Shown here one piece after another: positions 9,160 through 18,445 of a stretch of DNA of 64,000 bases. The notes beneath the pieces were generated by a model. The model ran no database searches. It was not told the DNA's origin and was given only the letters and a program-made list of their open reading frames with translations. Where the stretch lies: assembly GCF_003985145.1 (NCBI RefSeq), contig NZ_ML133525.1, positions 248,001-312,000 of the forward strand, in the 5' to 3' direction. The translations under genes and the position numbers were made by a program. Numbering within the stretch: position 1 is the stretch's first letter; every line of letters begins with the position of its first letter. Source of the DNA: Rhizobium anhuiense. GTDB lineage: Bacteria; Pseudomonadota; Alphaproteobacteria; Rhizobiales; Rhizobiaceae.

Positions 9160-10359
9160 TTATCTGCCGTTGAGGACGGCGACGCCGGGAAGCTCTTTGC
9201 CTTCCATCCATTCGAGGAAGGCGCCGCCGGCGGTCGAGACATAGGTGAAGTCGTCGGCAACGCCGGCATGGTTCAGGGCTGAGACGGTGTCGCCGCCGCC
9301 GGCAACCGAGGTGAGCTTGCCGGCGGCGGTGCGCCCCGCGGCGTATTTCGCGGCAGCAACGGTTGCGGCATCGAAAGGTTCGATCTCGAAGGCGCCGAGC
9401 GGGCCGTTCCAGACCAGGGTTGCAGCGCGCTCGATCCAGGCGTTGATGGCCTCGACGGATTTTTTGCCGACATCGAGCACCATGGCATCGGCGGGAATAG
9501 CGTTGATATCGACCGTCTCGTTGGCAGCACCTGCCTTGAACTCGCGGGCGATCACGCCATCCTCCGGCAGGATGATGGCGCAGCCGGCGGTCGCGGCCTC
9601 GATCATGATCTGCTTGGCGGTTTCGGCGAGATCATGTTCGCAGAGCGACTTGCCGACATTGGTGCCGCGGGCGGCGATGAAGGTATTGGCCATGCCGCCG
9701 CCGATGACGAGCGCATCGACCTTCTTCACGAGGTTCATCAGGAGGTCGATCTTGGTCGAGACCTTGGCGCCGCCGACGATCGCGACAACAGGACGAGCGG
9801 GATCGCCGAGGCCTTTTTCCAGCGCCTCCAACTCGGCCTGCATGGTGCGGCCGGCATAGGCCGGCAGGTGGTGAGCAAGGCCCTCGGTCGAGGCATGGGC
9901 GCGGTGGGCGGCGGAAAAGGCGTCGTTGACATAGATATCGCCATTGGCGGCAAGCGCCTTGGTGAAGTCGGCGTCGTTCTTTTCTTCGCCCTTGTGGAAG
10001 CGGGTGTTTTCCAGAAGCAGGATATCGCCGTCATTCATCGCGGCGACGGCGGAGGCGGCTGCCTCGCCGATGCAGTCGGAGGCCGTCAGCACGGCATGAT
10101 CAAGCACTTCCTCGACCGAAGGGGCGATCAGCGACAGCGAGAGATCAGGCGAAGGGCCGTCCTTCGGCCGGCCGAAATGGGCCAGCAGGATCACCTTGGC
10201 GCCCTTCTCAGACAGTTCGAGAATCGTCGGCGCCACACGCTCGATGCGGGTCGTATCGGTGACCTTGCCGTCCTTGACCGGAACATTGAGGTCGACGCGG
10301 ACGAGAACGCGCTTGCCGCGGATGTCAGTGAGATCGTCAAGGGTCTTGAAAGAAGGCAT
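9160..10359 (-). CDS. pgk: Phosphoglycerate kinase
   Basis: The 399-residue cytoplasmic enzyme transfers phosphate between 1,3-bisphosphoglycerate and ADP. N-terminal substrate-binding motifs are [16 protein letters not shown] and [13 protein letters not shown]; the C-terminal nucleotide lobe ends with [14 protein letters not shown]. Length is normal for the family. It lies downstream of gap and tkt on the same strand, but the antiporter gene and small genes lie between, so co-transcription with gap is not obvious. The Shine-Dalgarno is weak (GGATCTGCCC before ATG). Confidence 0.97.
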   Translation of the reverse strand: MPSFKTLDDLTDIRGKRVLVRVDLNVPVKDGKVTDTTRIERVAPTILELSEKGAKVILLAHFGRPKDGPSPDLSLSLIAPSVEEVLDHAVLTASDCIGEAAASAVAAMNDGDILLLENTRFHKGEEKNDADFTKALAANGDIYVNDAFSAAHRAHASTEGLAHHLPAYAGRTMQAELEALEKGLGDPARPVVAIVGGAKVSTKIDLLMNLVKKVDALVIGGGMANTFIAARGTNVGKSLCEHDLAETAKQIMIEAATAGCAIILPEDGVIAREFKAGAANETVDINAIPADAMVLDVGKKSVEAINAWIERAATLVWNGPLGAFEIEPFDAATVAAAKYAAGRTAAGKLTSVAGGGDTVSALNHAGVADDFTYVSTAGGAFLEWMEGKELPGVAVLNGR

Positions 10360-10428
10360 GGGCAGATCCAGTCTTGGTTGGCGGAAGTTGCGCCGACCAT
10401 AGCAAGGATCATTCGAGACGCAAGGCGT

Positions 10429-12303
10429 TCAACGGCCGTTTTCGCGTGTGCCTTCGTCGCCTCTGGCGGCCGCTTTCGGCGCGCTTTCGGCGGCCTTGGT
10501 TTCGCGGTTCCGGCGCCCGTTCAGCCGGTCGCGGATGCGCTGGATGATGTCCTTGAGATTGATGAAGATTGGCAGCGTGATCGCCGGCTCCACAGCTTCG
10601 AGCGACATGCCGACGGAGGTGATGTGGTCGTGCTCGTCGAGATCGCGGACGATGAGGATGATCGAGCCGAGGCGGACGCGGTCGGCATAGTCGGCCTTGC
10701 CGCCCAGGCGCTGCCGCATCAATTCGGCGATCGTCAGGCCCTTTTCGGATTCATTGAGCAGGCCGGGTCCATAGGCGGCGTCGAGATCGGCGGCGGGGCG
10801 GGCGGGGGAGAGTGCGAAGGCTCCGAAGAATTCGGCGTCGTCTTCATCGACAGGCGCACGGCTGGCGAAGAGCCGGTCGAGCAGGCGGGAATAGCTCGGC
10901 ACGATGAAGAGATAGACGAGATCGTTCTCGCGCAGCCGCCCGGCATATTGATAACGCATCGACTTGCCGTCGCGGATGACGAGCGAGGGTGTCGCCCAGC
11001 GCGGAATACGCTCGCCCCGCAGCACCGGACTATCCTTGATGACGCGGTAGGAGAGCAGTTCGTGGTTGGCAGCACCCGGCAGGTCGACCTCGACCTTGTC
11101 GACGGCGCCGATGCGCGGCGGAATGATCAGGCCGAGCTTCTTGGCGACGGGCTTGATCGTCCAGCCCTGCAGGAGCAGCGAGACCAGTACGATGATGAAG
11201 GCGGTATTGAAATAGATCTGGCCGTTTTCCAGCCCGCCGAGGATCGGCATGATGGCGAGCAGGATGGAGACGGCGCCGCGCAAACCGACCCAGGCGACGA
11301 AGCCGATTTCCTGCTGCGTGTAATCGAAGGGAAGCAGCGACAGCCAGACCGCCAATGGCCGGGCGACGAAGATCAGGAAGAGGGCGAGCAGGATGGCCGG
11401 CACGATGATGACCGGAAATTGCGATGGCGTGGCGAGCAGGCCGAGCACCAGGAACATGATGATCTGCGCCAGCCACGTCATGCCGTCCTGGAAGCGCTTG
11501 ATGGTGCCGATCGCCTGCATCTTGCGGTTTCCGGCGTAGATGCCGGCGACATAGACGGCGAGGAAGCCGCTGCCGCCGACCGCGCCGGTGAAGGAGAAGA
11601 CGAGAAGGGCGAGCGCCAGCACGAAGATCGGCGTCAGGCCGCGATCGGTATCGAGCTTGCTGACGATCAGCACGATCATCATGCCGCCGAGCAGGCCGAG
11701 GATGACGCCGAGGCCCATCTGCTGCACGAACATGGCAAGCATGCCGATATTGATGCCGGCGTAACGCTCGCCGCTCGCCAGCACCTCGACGAGGGCGATG
11801 GTGAGGAAAATCGCCATCGGGTCGTTGGTGCCGGATTCGACTTCCAGCGTCGAGCGCACCTTGTCACGGATGTTGATGCCGCCGATGCGCAGCAGGAAGA
11901 AGACGGCGGCGGCATCCGTCGACGCGACAATCGAGCCGAGCAGCAGACCTTCGAGCCAGGTGAAGTTCAAAAGCCACATGGCGGCAACGGCAAAGAGCGA
12001 GGCGGTGATCAGCACGCCGACCGAGGCGAGCGCCAGAGAGGGCACGGCTGCCAGCCGGAAGGCCTGCATCGGGGTGCCGAAGCCGGAATCGAACAGGATG
12101 ACGGCCAGCGCGATGGAGCCGAGAATATAGGCGAGATAATTGTTGCTGAACTCGATGCCGAGGCCGTCAACGCCGGCGGCAAGGCCGATCATCAGGAAGA
12201 GCAGCAGCAGGGGGGCGCCGAAGCGGAAGGCGAGCAAGCTCGAAAAAGCGGCAAGAAGCACGAGCGCCGTCGAGACCAGCACCACGATATAGAACGCTTC
12301 CAT
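10429..12303 (-). CDS. Cation/proton antiporter, CPA1 NhaP2/CvrA type
   Basis: The 624-residue inner-membrane protein has an N-terminal antiporter domain of about 12 helices (residues about 5-390) with GLAAGVDGLGIEF and SIVASTDAAAVFFLL, the latter holding the paired acidic residues expected for cation exchange. It is followed by a cytoplasmic part with a TrkA-C-like segment (about residues 405-480) and a CorC/HlyC-like C-terminal region. This layout is the potassium/proton antiporter type of YcgO/CvrA, likely for K+ efflux or pH homeostasis. An in-frame start 30 codons upstream exists, but the ATG at 12303 has AAGGGGTGGGC before it and matches the family start. Confidence 0.88.
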   Translation of the reverse strand: MEAFYIVVLVSTALVLLAAFSSLLAFRFGAPLLLLFLMIGLAAGVDGLGIEFSNNYLAYILGSIALAVILFDSGFGTPMQAFRLAAVPSLALASVGVLITASLFAVAAMWLLNFTWLEGLLLGSIVASTDAAAVFFLLRIGGINIRDKVRSTLEVESGTNDPMAIFLTIALVEVLASGERYAGINIGMLAMFVQQMGLGVILGLLGGMMIVLIVSKLDTDRGLTPIFVLALALLVFSFTGAVGGSGFLAVYVAGIYAGNRKMQAIGTIKRFQDGMTWLAQIIMFLVLGLLATPSQFPVIIVPAILLALFLIFVARPLAVWLSLLPFDYTQQEIGFVAWVGLRGAVSILLAIMPILGGLENGQIYFNTAFIIVLVSLLLQGWTIKPVAKKLGLIIPPRIGAVDKVEVDLPGAANHELLSYRVIKDSPVLRGERIPRWATPSLVIRDGKSMRYQYAGRLRENDLVYLFIVPSYSRLLDRLFASRAPVDEDDAEFFGAFALSPARPAADLDAAYGPGLLNESEKGLTIAELMRQRLGGKADYADRVRLGSIILIVRDLDEHDHITSVGMSLEAVEPAITLPIFINLKDIIQRIRDRLNGRRNRETKAAESAPKAAARGDEGTRENGR

Positions 12304-12796
12304 GCCCACCCCTTTCCATCGACTGCTTCGCGAATACGGCCACCCCGGACCGATCCGTCCCGTTTCAACCCCTCCACACGCGCGGCGATCCATCAGTAAA
12401 CGGCAAAACGCCAGAGAAGGGTAGGCCTTGCGGCTTAACCTCGTCGCGATGCTGCATCATGCTGCTGAACGGTTGCCGGACGGCCAACCGATACGGAATG
12501 CTACGGGAGAAACTCTCTATAAAGAATGTATAGGAAAATCAGGCGAGAGCAGGGCAAAAGAGCCGGGCACGGATTTTTCCTGCCGGCATCTGCGAATGGC
12601 AACAGGATAAGACACGCTCCCTCCTTTCACGCGGCCCGTTTGCGCTGTCCAATGACGGGAAGAATGGATTGCAGGCGCGAATGCGGAGAGCGGGGAAATT
12701 GAACGCGGAGATTTTTCGATATCGGGTGGAAATGCCGGCCGCCCAGCGAGAGCAGCCGGCTGTCGTTTCGTGCCAGAAGCGCCGGCTCTTGCTCTG
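12304..12796. other. 493-base gap upstream of the antiporter gene
   Basis: I find no supported gene here. It should contain the antiporter promoter and the 3' region of the small gene at 12797. A GC-rich imperfect hairpin (GCCGGC arms, about 12748-12790) lies just after that small gene, without a T tract. Confidence 0.5.
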
Positions 12797-12976
12797 CTAT
12801 CCCAACGTTGCCTGAAGTATGACGATGGCGAGAAACGAGAGGCCAATGAACGCGGCAACCCAGATGACCAGACGATTGGCCTTTGCCAGCACGGCAGGCC
12901 TGACGTCCCGCTTGGGGTGAAACCGCTGCCGCCGTTTGAGGCTGGTGTGGGACAAGCGTTTTTGTGCTTCTGCCAT
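12797..12976 (-). CDS. Small single-helix membrane protein
   Basis: This 59-residue frame begins MAEAQKRLSHTSLKRRQRFH. It has a very basic N-terminal half followed by one transmembrane helix, LVIWVAAFIGLSFLAIVIL (residues 37-55). Under the positive-inside rule the basic tail would be cytoplasmic. The Shine-Dalgarno is nearly ideal, GGAGGTGATC one base before the ATG, which is the best reason to accept the gene. It lies between a 104-residue unknown protein and the antiporter gene on the same strand. No family is recognised. Confidence 0.72.
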   Translation of the reverse strand: MAEAQKRLSHTSLKRRQRFHPKRDVRPAVLAKANRLVIWVAAFIGLSFLAIVILQATLG

Positions 12977-13066
12977 TGATCACCTCCACTTGGCTCATTC
13001 TAGCCATTGTGCAGCGCTACGCATTTCCTCAATCTAGCACGCCAAGCCAGCGGATTGCCAACTCGC

Positions 13067-13381
13067 TCAGTCTTCTGTGTCCTCGCCCTCGTCGGTCAGA
13101 TCCTCGACCGGGACCAGGAATACGACGAACTCGTCCTCGATCGTCCGTTCAGGATCGTCGTCGAATTCATAGGCGTGCTCGACCTCGCTTGCTTCCTCGG
13201 CTGTCGCCTTGCGCAAGCTCAGGGCCGCTTTGCGGTCCCAAAGAGGCTTGCCTTCGGATTCCAGGATGGTCAGGTCGTCGCGAAAGTCTTCCGCCTCGAA
13301 GAAATGCGTCGCTTCCTCACTGTTTTCCGAGCGGAAACTGGCAACGGCACGGCCGGCGATTTCAACGGTAAAGTAATCCAT
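13067..13381 (-). CDS. Conserved hypothetical acidic protein
   Basis: A 104-residue soluble acidic protein beginning MDYFTVEIAGRAVASFRSEN and ending with a highly acidic tail (LTDEGEDTED). No catalytic motif is visible. The start has GAGAG upstream, and codon use is like that of its neighbours. It resembles small hypothetical proteins seen near gap in rhizobia, but I cannot name a family. It is probably transcribed separately from gap, since the gap terminator lies between them. Confidence 0.7.
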   Translation of the reverse strand: MDYFTVEIAGRAVASFRSENSEEATHFFEAEDFRDDLTILESEGKPLWDRKAALSLRKATAEEASEVEHAYEFDDDPERTIEDEFVVFLVPVEDLTDEGEDTED

Positions 13382-13557
13382 TCATCTCTCTTTATCTCCC
13401 CGAGACGACGATGCGGCTGCAGGGGTTATGGATGACGCCGTGTCGGCTTGGGAACCGAGCCGGTACTGACGGCCTGTGCATATCGAATGCCCAAGGCCGC
13501 CCATCCTACCAGATCCGGTGCTGGAAATGGGAAATGATGCGGCGTGAGCGTGTATAG

Positions 13558-13584
13558 CAAAAAACGGCCCGGTTTCCCGGGCCG
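13558..13584 (-). terminator. Rho-independent terminator of the gap transcript
   Basis: On the minus strand CGGCCCGG pairs with CCGGGCCG around a three-base loop, followed by TTTTTTG, about 25 bases after the gap stop codon. Confidence 0.92.
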
Positions 13585-13609
13585 CTTACAATAGTCAATC
13601 GTCAGGCTC

Positions 13610-14620
13610 TTAGATGAGCTTGGCGAAGGCGACTGCTGTGTCGGACATGCGGCTGGAGAAGCCCCACTCATTGTCGTACCAGGACAGGACGCGCACGAAG
13701 TTGCCTTCCATGACCTTGGTCTGATCGGTTGCGAAGATCGAGGAGTGGCTGTCGTGGTTGAAGTCACGGGAGACGAGCGGCTCGTCGGTGTAGCCGAGGA
13801 TGCCCTTCAGCTTGCCGTCTGCAGCAGCCTTGATGGCTTCGTTGATTTCGCCGACGCTGGTCGCCTTCTTGGCGACGAACTTGAAGTCGACGACGGAAAC
13901 GTTCGGGGTCGGAACGCGGATCGAAGTGCCGTCGAGCTTGCCCTTCAGATGCGGCAGAACGAGGCCGACGGCCTTGGCTGCACCCGTCGAGGTCGGGATC
14001 ATGGAAAGGGCGGCCGCGCGGGCGCGATACAGGTCCTTGTGCATCGTGTCGAGCGTCGGCTGGTCGCCGGTGTAGGAGTGGATGGTGGTCATGAAGCCGT
14101 GGTCGATGCCGACGGCGTCGTCGAGAACCTTCACGACCGGCACCAGGCAGTTGGTGGTGCATGACGCGTTGGAGATGACCAGGTGCTCCTTGGTGAGCTG
14201 GTCATGGTTGACGCCGAAGACGACCGTCAGGTCGGCGCCATCGGCAGGAGCCGAGACGATGACGCGCTTGGCGCCGGCCGTCAGATGAGCGGCGGCCTTG
14301 TCGCGGGCGGTGAAGATGCCGGTGCATTCCATCGCGATGTCGACGCCGAGTTCGCGGTGCGGGAGCGTTGCCGGATCCTTGATCGCCGTGACCTTGATCG
14401 GCTTGCCGTTGCCGACGATGATCGTGTCACCCTCGACCTTCACCGTCGCCGGGAAGCGGCCGTGGATCGAGTCGTAGCGCAGCAGGTGGGCGTTGGTTTC
14501 GACCGGGCCGAGATCGTTGATGGCAACGACTTCGATGTCGGTGCGGCCGGATTCGATGATGGCGCGAAGGACGTTACGGCCGATGCGGCCGAAACCGTTG
14601 ATGGCAACCTTGACTGTCAT
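13610..14620 (-). CDS. gap: Glyceraldehyde-3-phosphate dehydrogenase
   Basis: The 336-residue NAD-dependent enzyme oxidises glyceraldehyde 3-phosphate to 1,3-bisphosphoglycerate. It has the nucleotide-binding start [14 protein letters not shown], the active-site cysteine in [10 protein letters not shown], and [14 protein letters not shown] ([11 protein letters not shown]) near the C-terminus. An ATG two codons upstream (14626) is also possible; the start at 14620 fits the family and has GGGAG nine bases upstream. It follows tkt by about 80 bases on the same strand and is likely co-transcribed with it, ending at the terminator at 13558. Confidence 0.97.
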   Translation of the reverse strand: MTVKVAINGFGRIGRNVLRAIIESGRTDIEVVAINDLGPVETNAHLLRYDSIHGRFPATVKVEGDTIIVGNGKPIKVTAIKDPATLPHRELGVDIAMECTGIFTARDKAAAHLTAGAKRVIVSAPADGADLTVVFGVNHDQLTKEHLVISNASCTTNCLVPVVKVLDDAVGIDHGFMTTIHSYTGDQPTLDTMHKDLYRARAAALSMIPTSTGAAKAVGLVLPHLKGKLDGTSIRVPTPNVSVVDFKFVAKKATSVGEINEAIKAAADGKLKGILGYTDEPLVSRDFNHDSHSSIFATDQTKVMEGNFVRVLSWYDNEWGFSSRMSDTAVAFAKLI

Positions 14621-14702
14621 GTGCATTCACTCCCGATAGAGTAGGGCCCGATAAGGCAGGGCCTGGAATTGAGGAGATGGAGAGCGCCTCAAGGCGCCCT
14701 CA

Positions 14703-16676
14703 TTAAAGCTTTGCTTCGGTGGCCGCAACGACGGCGTCGGCGGTGATGCCGAAATGCTTGTAGACGTCCTTCACCGGGCCGGAAGCGCCGAAGCTCTTCA
14801 TACCGATGAAAGTGCCTTCCGGTCCGATGAACGCATCCCAGCCTTCGCGAACCGCGGCTTCAACAGCGATCTTGACCGGCGAATTGCCGAGGACTTCCTT
14901 GCGGTAGGCGTCCGGCTGCTCGAAGAACAGTTCCGTGCAGGGAACCGATACGACACGGACGGTCACGCCCTTGGCTTCAAGCGCCGTACGAGCAGCAACG
15001 GCGATTTCGACTTCCGAGCCGGAGGCGAAGATCGTCACCTTGGCGTCGGCATTGCCGGCCAGCGTATAGGCGCCCTGTTCGCAGAGGTTCTTTTCGCTGT
15101 ATTCGGTACGGGCGGCGAGCAGGTTCTGGCGCGTCAGAGCAAGGCCCGAAGGACGGTTGTGCGTCTTGATGGCGATCTGCCAGCATTCCGCTGTTTCCGT
15201 GGCGTCGGCAGGCCGGAAGACCATCAGATTCGGGATGGCGCGCAGACCGGCGAGTTGTTCGACCGGCTGATGCGTCGGGCCGTCTTCGCCGACGCCGATC
15301 GAGTCATGCGTCAGGACGTGAATGACGCGAATGCCCATCAGCGCCGCCAGGCGGATCGGCGGGCGGCAATAATCCGAGAAGATCAGAAAGCCGCCGCTAT
15401 AGGGAATAAGACCGCCATGCAGCGCAATGCCGTTCATGGCAGAGGCCATGCCGTGCTCGCGGATGCCCCAATGCACGTAACGGCCGGCGAAATCCGTCGG
15501 TGTGATCGAGTGCATCTGGCTGGTCTTGGTGTTGTTCGAGGGTGTCAGGTCGGCGGAGCCGCCGAGCGTTTCCGGCAGGAAGCCGTTGATGACCTCGAGT
15601 GCATCTTCCGAAGCCTTGCGGGTCGCAACCGTCGGCTTGGTTTCGGCGACCTTCTTCTTGTATGCGCTGATCGCGGCGTCGAAGCCTTCCGGCAGTTCGC
15701 CTGCCATGCGGCGCGTGAACTCGGCCTTGGCGGCGGCGTTGGCGAGAGTTTCCTCCCAGGCCTTGACGATATTGTCAGAGCGAGTGCCAGCTGCGCGCCA
15801 TGCGTCGAGGACGTCGGAGGGGATGACGAAGGGCTCGTAATCCCAGTTCAGCGCCTTGCGGGTGGCGGCGATTTCCTCGGCACCGAGCGGGTTGCCGTGT
15901 ACCTTGTGGGTGCCCTGCTTGTTTGGGGCGCCAAAGCCGATGATCGTCTTGCAGGCGATGAAGGTCGGGCGGTCGGACTTGTGGGCGGCTTCGATCGCCT
16001 CGGCGATGGCGGCCTGATCGTGACCGTCGATCTCGATGGTGTTCCAGTGAACGGCCTTGAAGCGAGCGATCTGGTCGGTGGAGTCCGACAGCGAAACGGC
16101 ACCGTCGATGGTGATCGAATTGTTGTCCCAGAAGAGGATCAGCTTGTTCAGCTTCAAGTGGCCGGCAAGCGCGATCGCCTCATGGCTTATGCCTTCCATC
16201 AGGCAGCCGTCGCCATTGATGACATAAGTGTAGTGGTCCTGCAGGTCGGAGCCGAACTCCTCGCGCAGCTTGCGCTCGGCAATCGCCATGCCGACGGCAT
16301 TGGCAATGCCCTGACCGAGCGGGCCGGTCGTCGTTTCGATGCCGGTCGCGTGACCATATTCCGGATGGCCGGCGGTCTTCGAACCGATCTGACGGAACTG
16401 CTTCAGATCTTCGACCGTCATGTCGGGATAGCCGGTCAGATACAGCAGCGAATAGAGCAGCATCGAGCCATGGCCGGCCGACAGCACGAAGCGATCGCGG
16501 TTCGGCCAGTGCGGCTTCTTTGGATCGAAGCGCAGATATTTGGTGAACAGGACCGTTGCCACGTCAGCCATGCCCATCGGCATGCCCGGGTGGCCGGAGT
16601 TCGCCTTTTCGACGGCGTCCATGGCGAGAAAACGGATCGCATTCGCCATCCGGTCGTGTTGTTCGGGAGAGGTCAT
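14703..16676 (-). CDS. tkt: Transketolase
   Basis: The 657-residue thiamine-diphosphate enzyme moves two-carbon units between sugar phosphates in the pentose phosphate pathway. Motifs: [13 protein letters not shown] with the substrate His, the cofactor motif GDGCLMEG to the Asn-containing WDNN, and the second-domain glutamate in [11 protein letters not shown]. The C-terminal domain is complete. The open frame continues 48 codons upstream, but the ATG at 16676 has GGAAAAGCC before it and starts [17 protein letters not shown] as in the family. Upstream lies a divergent region shared with the DUF4164 gene. Confidence 0.97.
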   Translation of the reverse strand: MTSPEQHDRMANAIRFLAMDAVEKANSGHPGMPMGMADVATVLFTKYLRFDPKKPHWPNRDRFVLSAGHGSMLLYSLLYLTGYPDMTVEDLKQFRQIGSKTAGHPEYGHATGIETTTGPLGQGIANAVGMAIAERKLREEFGSDLQDHYTYVINGDGCLMEGISHEAIALAGHLKLNKLILFWDNNSITIDGAVSLSDSTDQIARFKAVHWNTIEIDGHDQAAIAEAIEAAHKSDRPTFIACKTIIGFGAPNKQGTHKVHGNPLGAEEIAATRKALNWDYEPFVIPSDVLDAWRAAGTRSDNIVKAWEETLANAAAKAEFTRRMAGELPEGFDAAISAYKKKVAETKPTVATRKASEDALEVINGFLPETLGGSADLTPSNNTKTSQMHSITPTDFAGRYVHWGIREHGMASAMNGIALHGGLIPYSGGFLIFSDYCRPPIRLAALMGIRVIHVLTHDSIGVGEDGPTHQPVEQLAGLRAIPNLMVFRPADATETAECWQIAIKTHNRPSGLALTRQNLLAARTEYSEKNLCEQGAYTLAGNADAKVTIFASGSEVEIAVAARTALEAKGVTVRVVSVPCTELFFEQPDAYRKEVLGNSPVKIAVEAAVREGWDAFIGPEGTFIGMKSFGASGPVKDVYKHFGITADAVVAATEAKL

Positions 16677-17009
16677 GGCTTTTCCGCAAGTTCCGGGTGT
16701 CGGGGGATGGCCTCGAGCCTCCAAGACCATCGTGTGAAAGCGGCAGAGACATAGCAGTTGGAACGGGCAAGTCAATAAATGGCAGGCTAAATCCGGGCGG
16801 ACAGCGGCGATTTTTGACATTTGATCGCGCGATTATACAAATGACGAATCTGCTGCGGCGAGCACGTGTAAAGTGCTCATCCACAGGATAGGCCGGTGGG
16901 CAAGTGACAGGATTTATTGACGGGCCGTTTGCGAGCGGCATATCCTTTTGAAATCACAGGATCGGCGCGGCGTGCCGATTCGCGGATTCTGTGCGGGAAT
17001 CGGAAAGAC
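16677..17009. other. Divergent promoter region between tkt and the DUF4164 gene
   Basis: No gene is seen in these 333 bases. TTGACA at 16814-16819, followed by an AT-rich TATACAAAT, could be a plus-strand promoter. A 10-base palindrome ATCGCGCGAT (16824-16833) sits between its two elements and could be a regulator site serving either side. Confidence 0.4.
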
Positions 17010-17285
17010 ATGATGCCCACAGGCAAAACCATGGAAGCAGCGCTCAACGAATTGAGACAGGCGATTTCGAGCCTCGAAAACGCCGTCGACATGCGCGTCG
17101 AGCGGCAGCGCGAGCAGGGTGAGATCGAGGGCGAGGTACGACGCGTGCACGCCGACCGCTCCCGGCTGGCGCAGGAGCTCGATCAGGCCGAATTCCGCGC
17201 CAACCGGCTGGAAGAGGTCAATCGCGAGGTATCCCGGCGGCTGGTGACGGCCATGGAAACGATCCGCGCGGTTCTGGATCGCTAG
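17010..17285 (+). CDS. DUF4164 coiled-coil protein
   Basis: The 91-residue protein is almost wholly a predicted coiled coil: ALNELRQAISSLENAVDMRV, then RQREQGEIEGEVRRVHADRS and QELDQAEFRANRLEEV. This is the DUF4164 pattern, a family that usually lies directly before zapA in rhizobia. A link with cell division is suggested only by this neighbour. The open frame runs further upstream, but the first plausible ATG is at 17010, with a second three bases later; the start is uncertain by one codon. Confidence 0.85.
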   Translation: MMPTGKTMEAALNELRQAISSLENAVDMRVERQREQGEIEGEVRRVHADRSRLAQELDQAEFRANRLEEVNREVSRRLVTAMETIRAVLDR

Positions 17286-17393
17286 AACAGGATGATTTTG
17301 GGCTGTGGCCCAAAATCTGAATCCTGTTCTAATTTAAAAAGTTAGAGCATGATGTCGTCCGAAAACCGCTCACACTTTTCGGCATCATGCTCT
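17284..17393. repeat. RIME-type double palindrome between DUF4164 and zapA
   Basis: Two large palindromes in tandem: AGAACAGGAT...ATCCTGTTCT (17284-17330, inner arms ATTTTGGGC/GCCCAAAAT) and AGAGCATGATG...CATCATGCTCT (17344-17393, inner GAAAA/TTTTC). This is the look of the Rhizobium intergenic mosaic elements. It starts within the DUF4164 stop codon and ends about 18 bases before zapA. Confidence 0.85.
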
Positions 17394-17410
17394 TATAGAA
17401 AGAGTTTGGC

Positions 17411-17788
17411 ATGGCGCAGGTGACGGTAACGATCGACGGCAAGGCCTATCGCATGGCCTGCGAGGAGGGGCAGGAGGAGCACCTGTCCGATCTCGCCACC
17501 CGTTTTGACGGCTATGTCGGCCACCTCAAGGGACAGTTCGGTGAAATCGGCGATCTGAGGATCACGGTCATGGCCGGCATCATGGTCATGGACGAGATTG
17601 CCGAGCTGACGCGCCGCGTCGCCGGGCTGGAATCCGAACTCGAGTCGCTGCGCGGCAACCGCGACACGGTGCTTGCGGCCACCGCGCGCACCGAAGAAAA
17701 CCTTGCGGCAGCACTCAGTGAGGTTTCGAGCCGCATCCGCGGCATCACCGACAAGCTGAACGGCCGCTCCGCCCCGGACCTGAACTGA
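17411..17788 (+). CDS. zapA: Cell division protein ZapA
   Basis: The 125-residue protein has the ZapA start MAQVTVTIDGKAYRMACEEG, the DLATRFDGYVGHLKGQFGEIG region with the conserved Arg, and a C-terminal coiled coil from about residue 55. ZapA binds and bundles FtsZ at the division ring. As in many proteobacteria it is directly followed by the 6S RNA gene. The start ATG follows AGAAAGAGTTTGGC. The spacing and shared strand suggest it is co-transcribed with the DUF4164 gene across the repeat. Confidence 0.92.
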   Translation: MAQVTVTIDGKAYRMACEEGQEEHLSDLATRFDGYVGHLKGQFGEIGDLRITVMAGIMVMDEIAELTRRVAGLESELESLRGNRDTVLAATARTEENLAAALSEVSSRIRGITDKLNGRSAPDLN

Positions 17789-17849
17789 TCTCAATTAAAT
17801 CAGGACGGTCTGCCACCGCCACTGGCGCGGCAGCGCAAACGTCCTTATA

Positions 17850-18000
17850 TATCGCGATGCGGTCTGCGCCTCTCGACAGGAACCACAATCCCTGGGGCCA
17901 TACTCGATCCAAAGGGAGCTGTCCCTGGCCAGGCCCGTGGGCCTGGACACACGGCGCCCACCTACGTTTGTAGGCACCCAGGATCGTAAACATCCATCGG
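17850..18000 (+). ncRNA. ssrS: 6S RNA
   Basis: About 150 bases downstream of zapA resemble alphaproteobacterial 6S RNA: a GC-rich arm GGTCTGCGCC, later GGCGCCCACC followed by a terminal CCTACGTTTGTAGG hairpin, and internal CCAGGCCCGTGGGCCTGG pairing. TATATATCG at 17846 makes a suitable -10 element. 6S RNA binds housekeeping RNA polymerase and dampens transcription in stationary phase. The zapA-6S arrangement is widely conserved, but the usual partner, the 5-formyl-THF cyclo-ligase gene, is 24 kb away here. Ends are approximate. Confidence 0.75.
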
Positions 18001-18039
18001 TGGTCGTGGATCGCACCTTTCCCTTTCATCGTCGGCAGG

Positions 18040-18199
18040 GACGTCGCATCCGGCGGGCGAACGCCGACCAGGCCCTTGTTGACGAAGGTGAGGCCGCCGA
18101 CGACAGCGGAATTTTCGGCCATTGCGACGGTCGGAATGGCGGCGGATGCCGCGAGAGCCACGGCAAACAGCCGCGATGCTATGGTCTGACATTCTTCAT
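18040..18199 (-). pseudogene. Broken 5' fragment of an esterase-like-phytase family gene
   Basis: On the minus strand an ATG at 18199 with an upstream GAGAGGGTATC begins MKNVRP and then meets TAG. Shifting frame by one base restores a signal peptide, IASRLFAVALAASAAIPT, ending VAMA, followed by ENSAVVGGLTFVNKGLVGV. That last stretch matches my recollection of the N-terminus of secreted esterase-like-phytase family proteins. The similarity stops near 18060, and the remainder of the gene is missing where the 6S RNA gene begins. It is thus both frameshifted and truncated. The family name is recalled, not searched. Confidence 0.55.
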
Positions 18200-18445
18200 A
18201 GAGATACCCTCTCGGTCAAAAGCGCTCTCAAAACGGGCTCAGCCCGCAGGCTGGACACTGCTTCAAATGACACCCCCGCCTTGGATTCGATTTCCCGATG
18301 GCAGAACACGCCTTGGATTTCGTCGCCCCATATCCCCGTCAGACGGTCTATGACGGGATCATAATATCTGGATGACGCTTTTCGGCGAAAAGGCCATGCC
18401 GCGAGGATGCCGGGCTTTCGCCTATCCGTATTCCAGATCGTTGTT
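18200..18445. other. Gap between the broken gene and an epimerase gene
   Basis: No gene is supported. The minus strand is open across it without a good start or Shine-Dalgarno, encoding a segment with WGDEIQGVFCHREIESKAGV that I do not recognise. It may be a decayed remnant near a rearrangement junction. Confidence 0.35.

Noticed and set aside
9634..12399. A plus-strand open frame of 921 codons across pgk and the antiporter gene.
   Set aside because: It lies antisense to two clear genes. Its peptide is made of His/Asp/Arg/Gln-rich repeats, the usual mirror image of GC-rich coding DNA, with no recognised domain.
12428..12610. A plus-strand frame of 60 codons in the gap before the antiporter gene.
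   Set aside because: TTG start without a ribosome site and no recognisable sequence.
14754..16754. A plus-strand open frame of 666 codons antisense to tkt.
   Set aside because: Transketolase on the other strand is complete and unmistakable; the antisense peptide has no domain or plausible start signal.
16814..16841. A sigma-70-like TTGACA...TATACA promoter facing the DUF4164 gene.
   Set aside because: The spacing between the elements is too short for a standard promoter, so it is mentioned only as part of the gap note and not as a separate feature.
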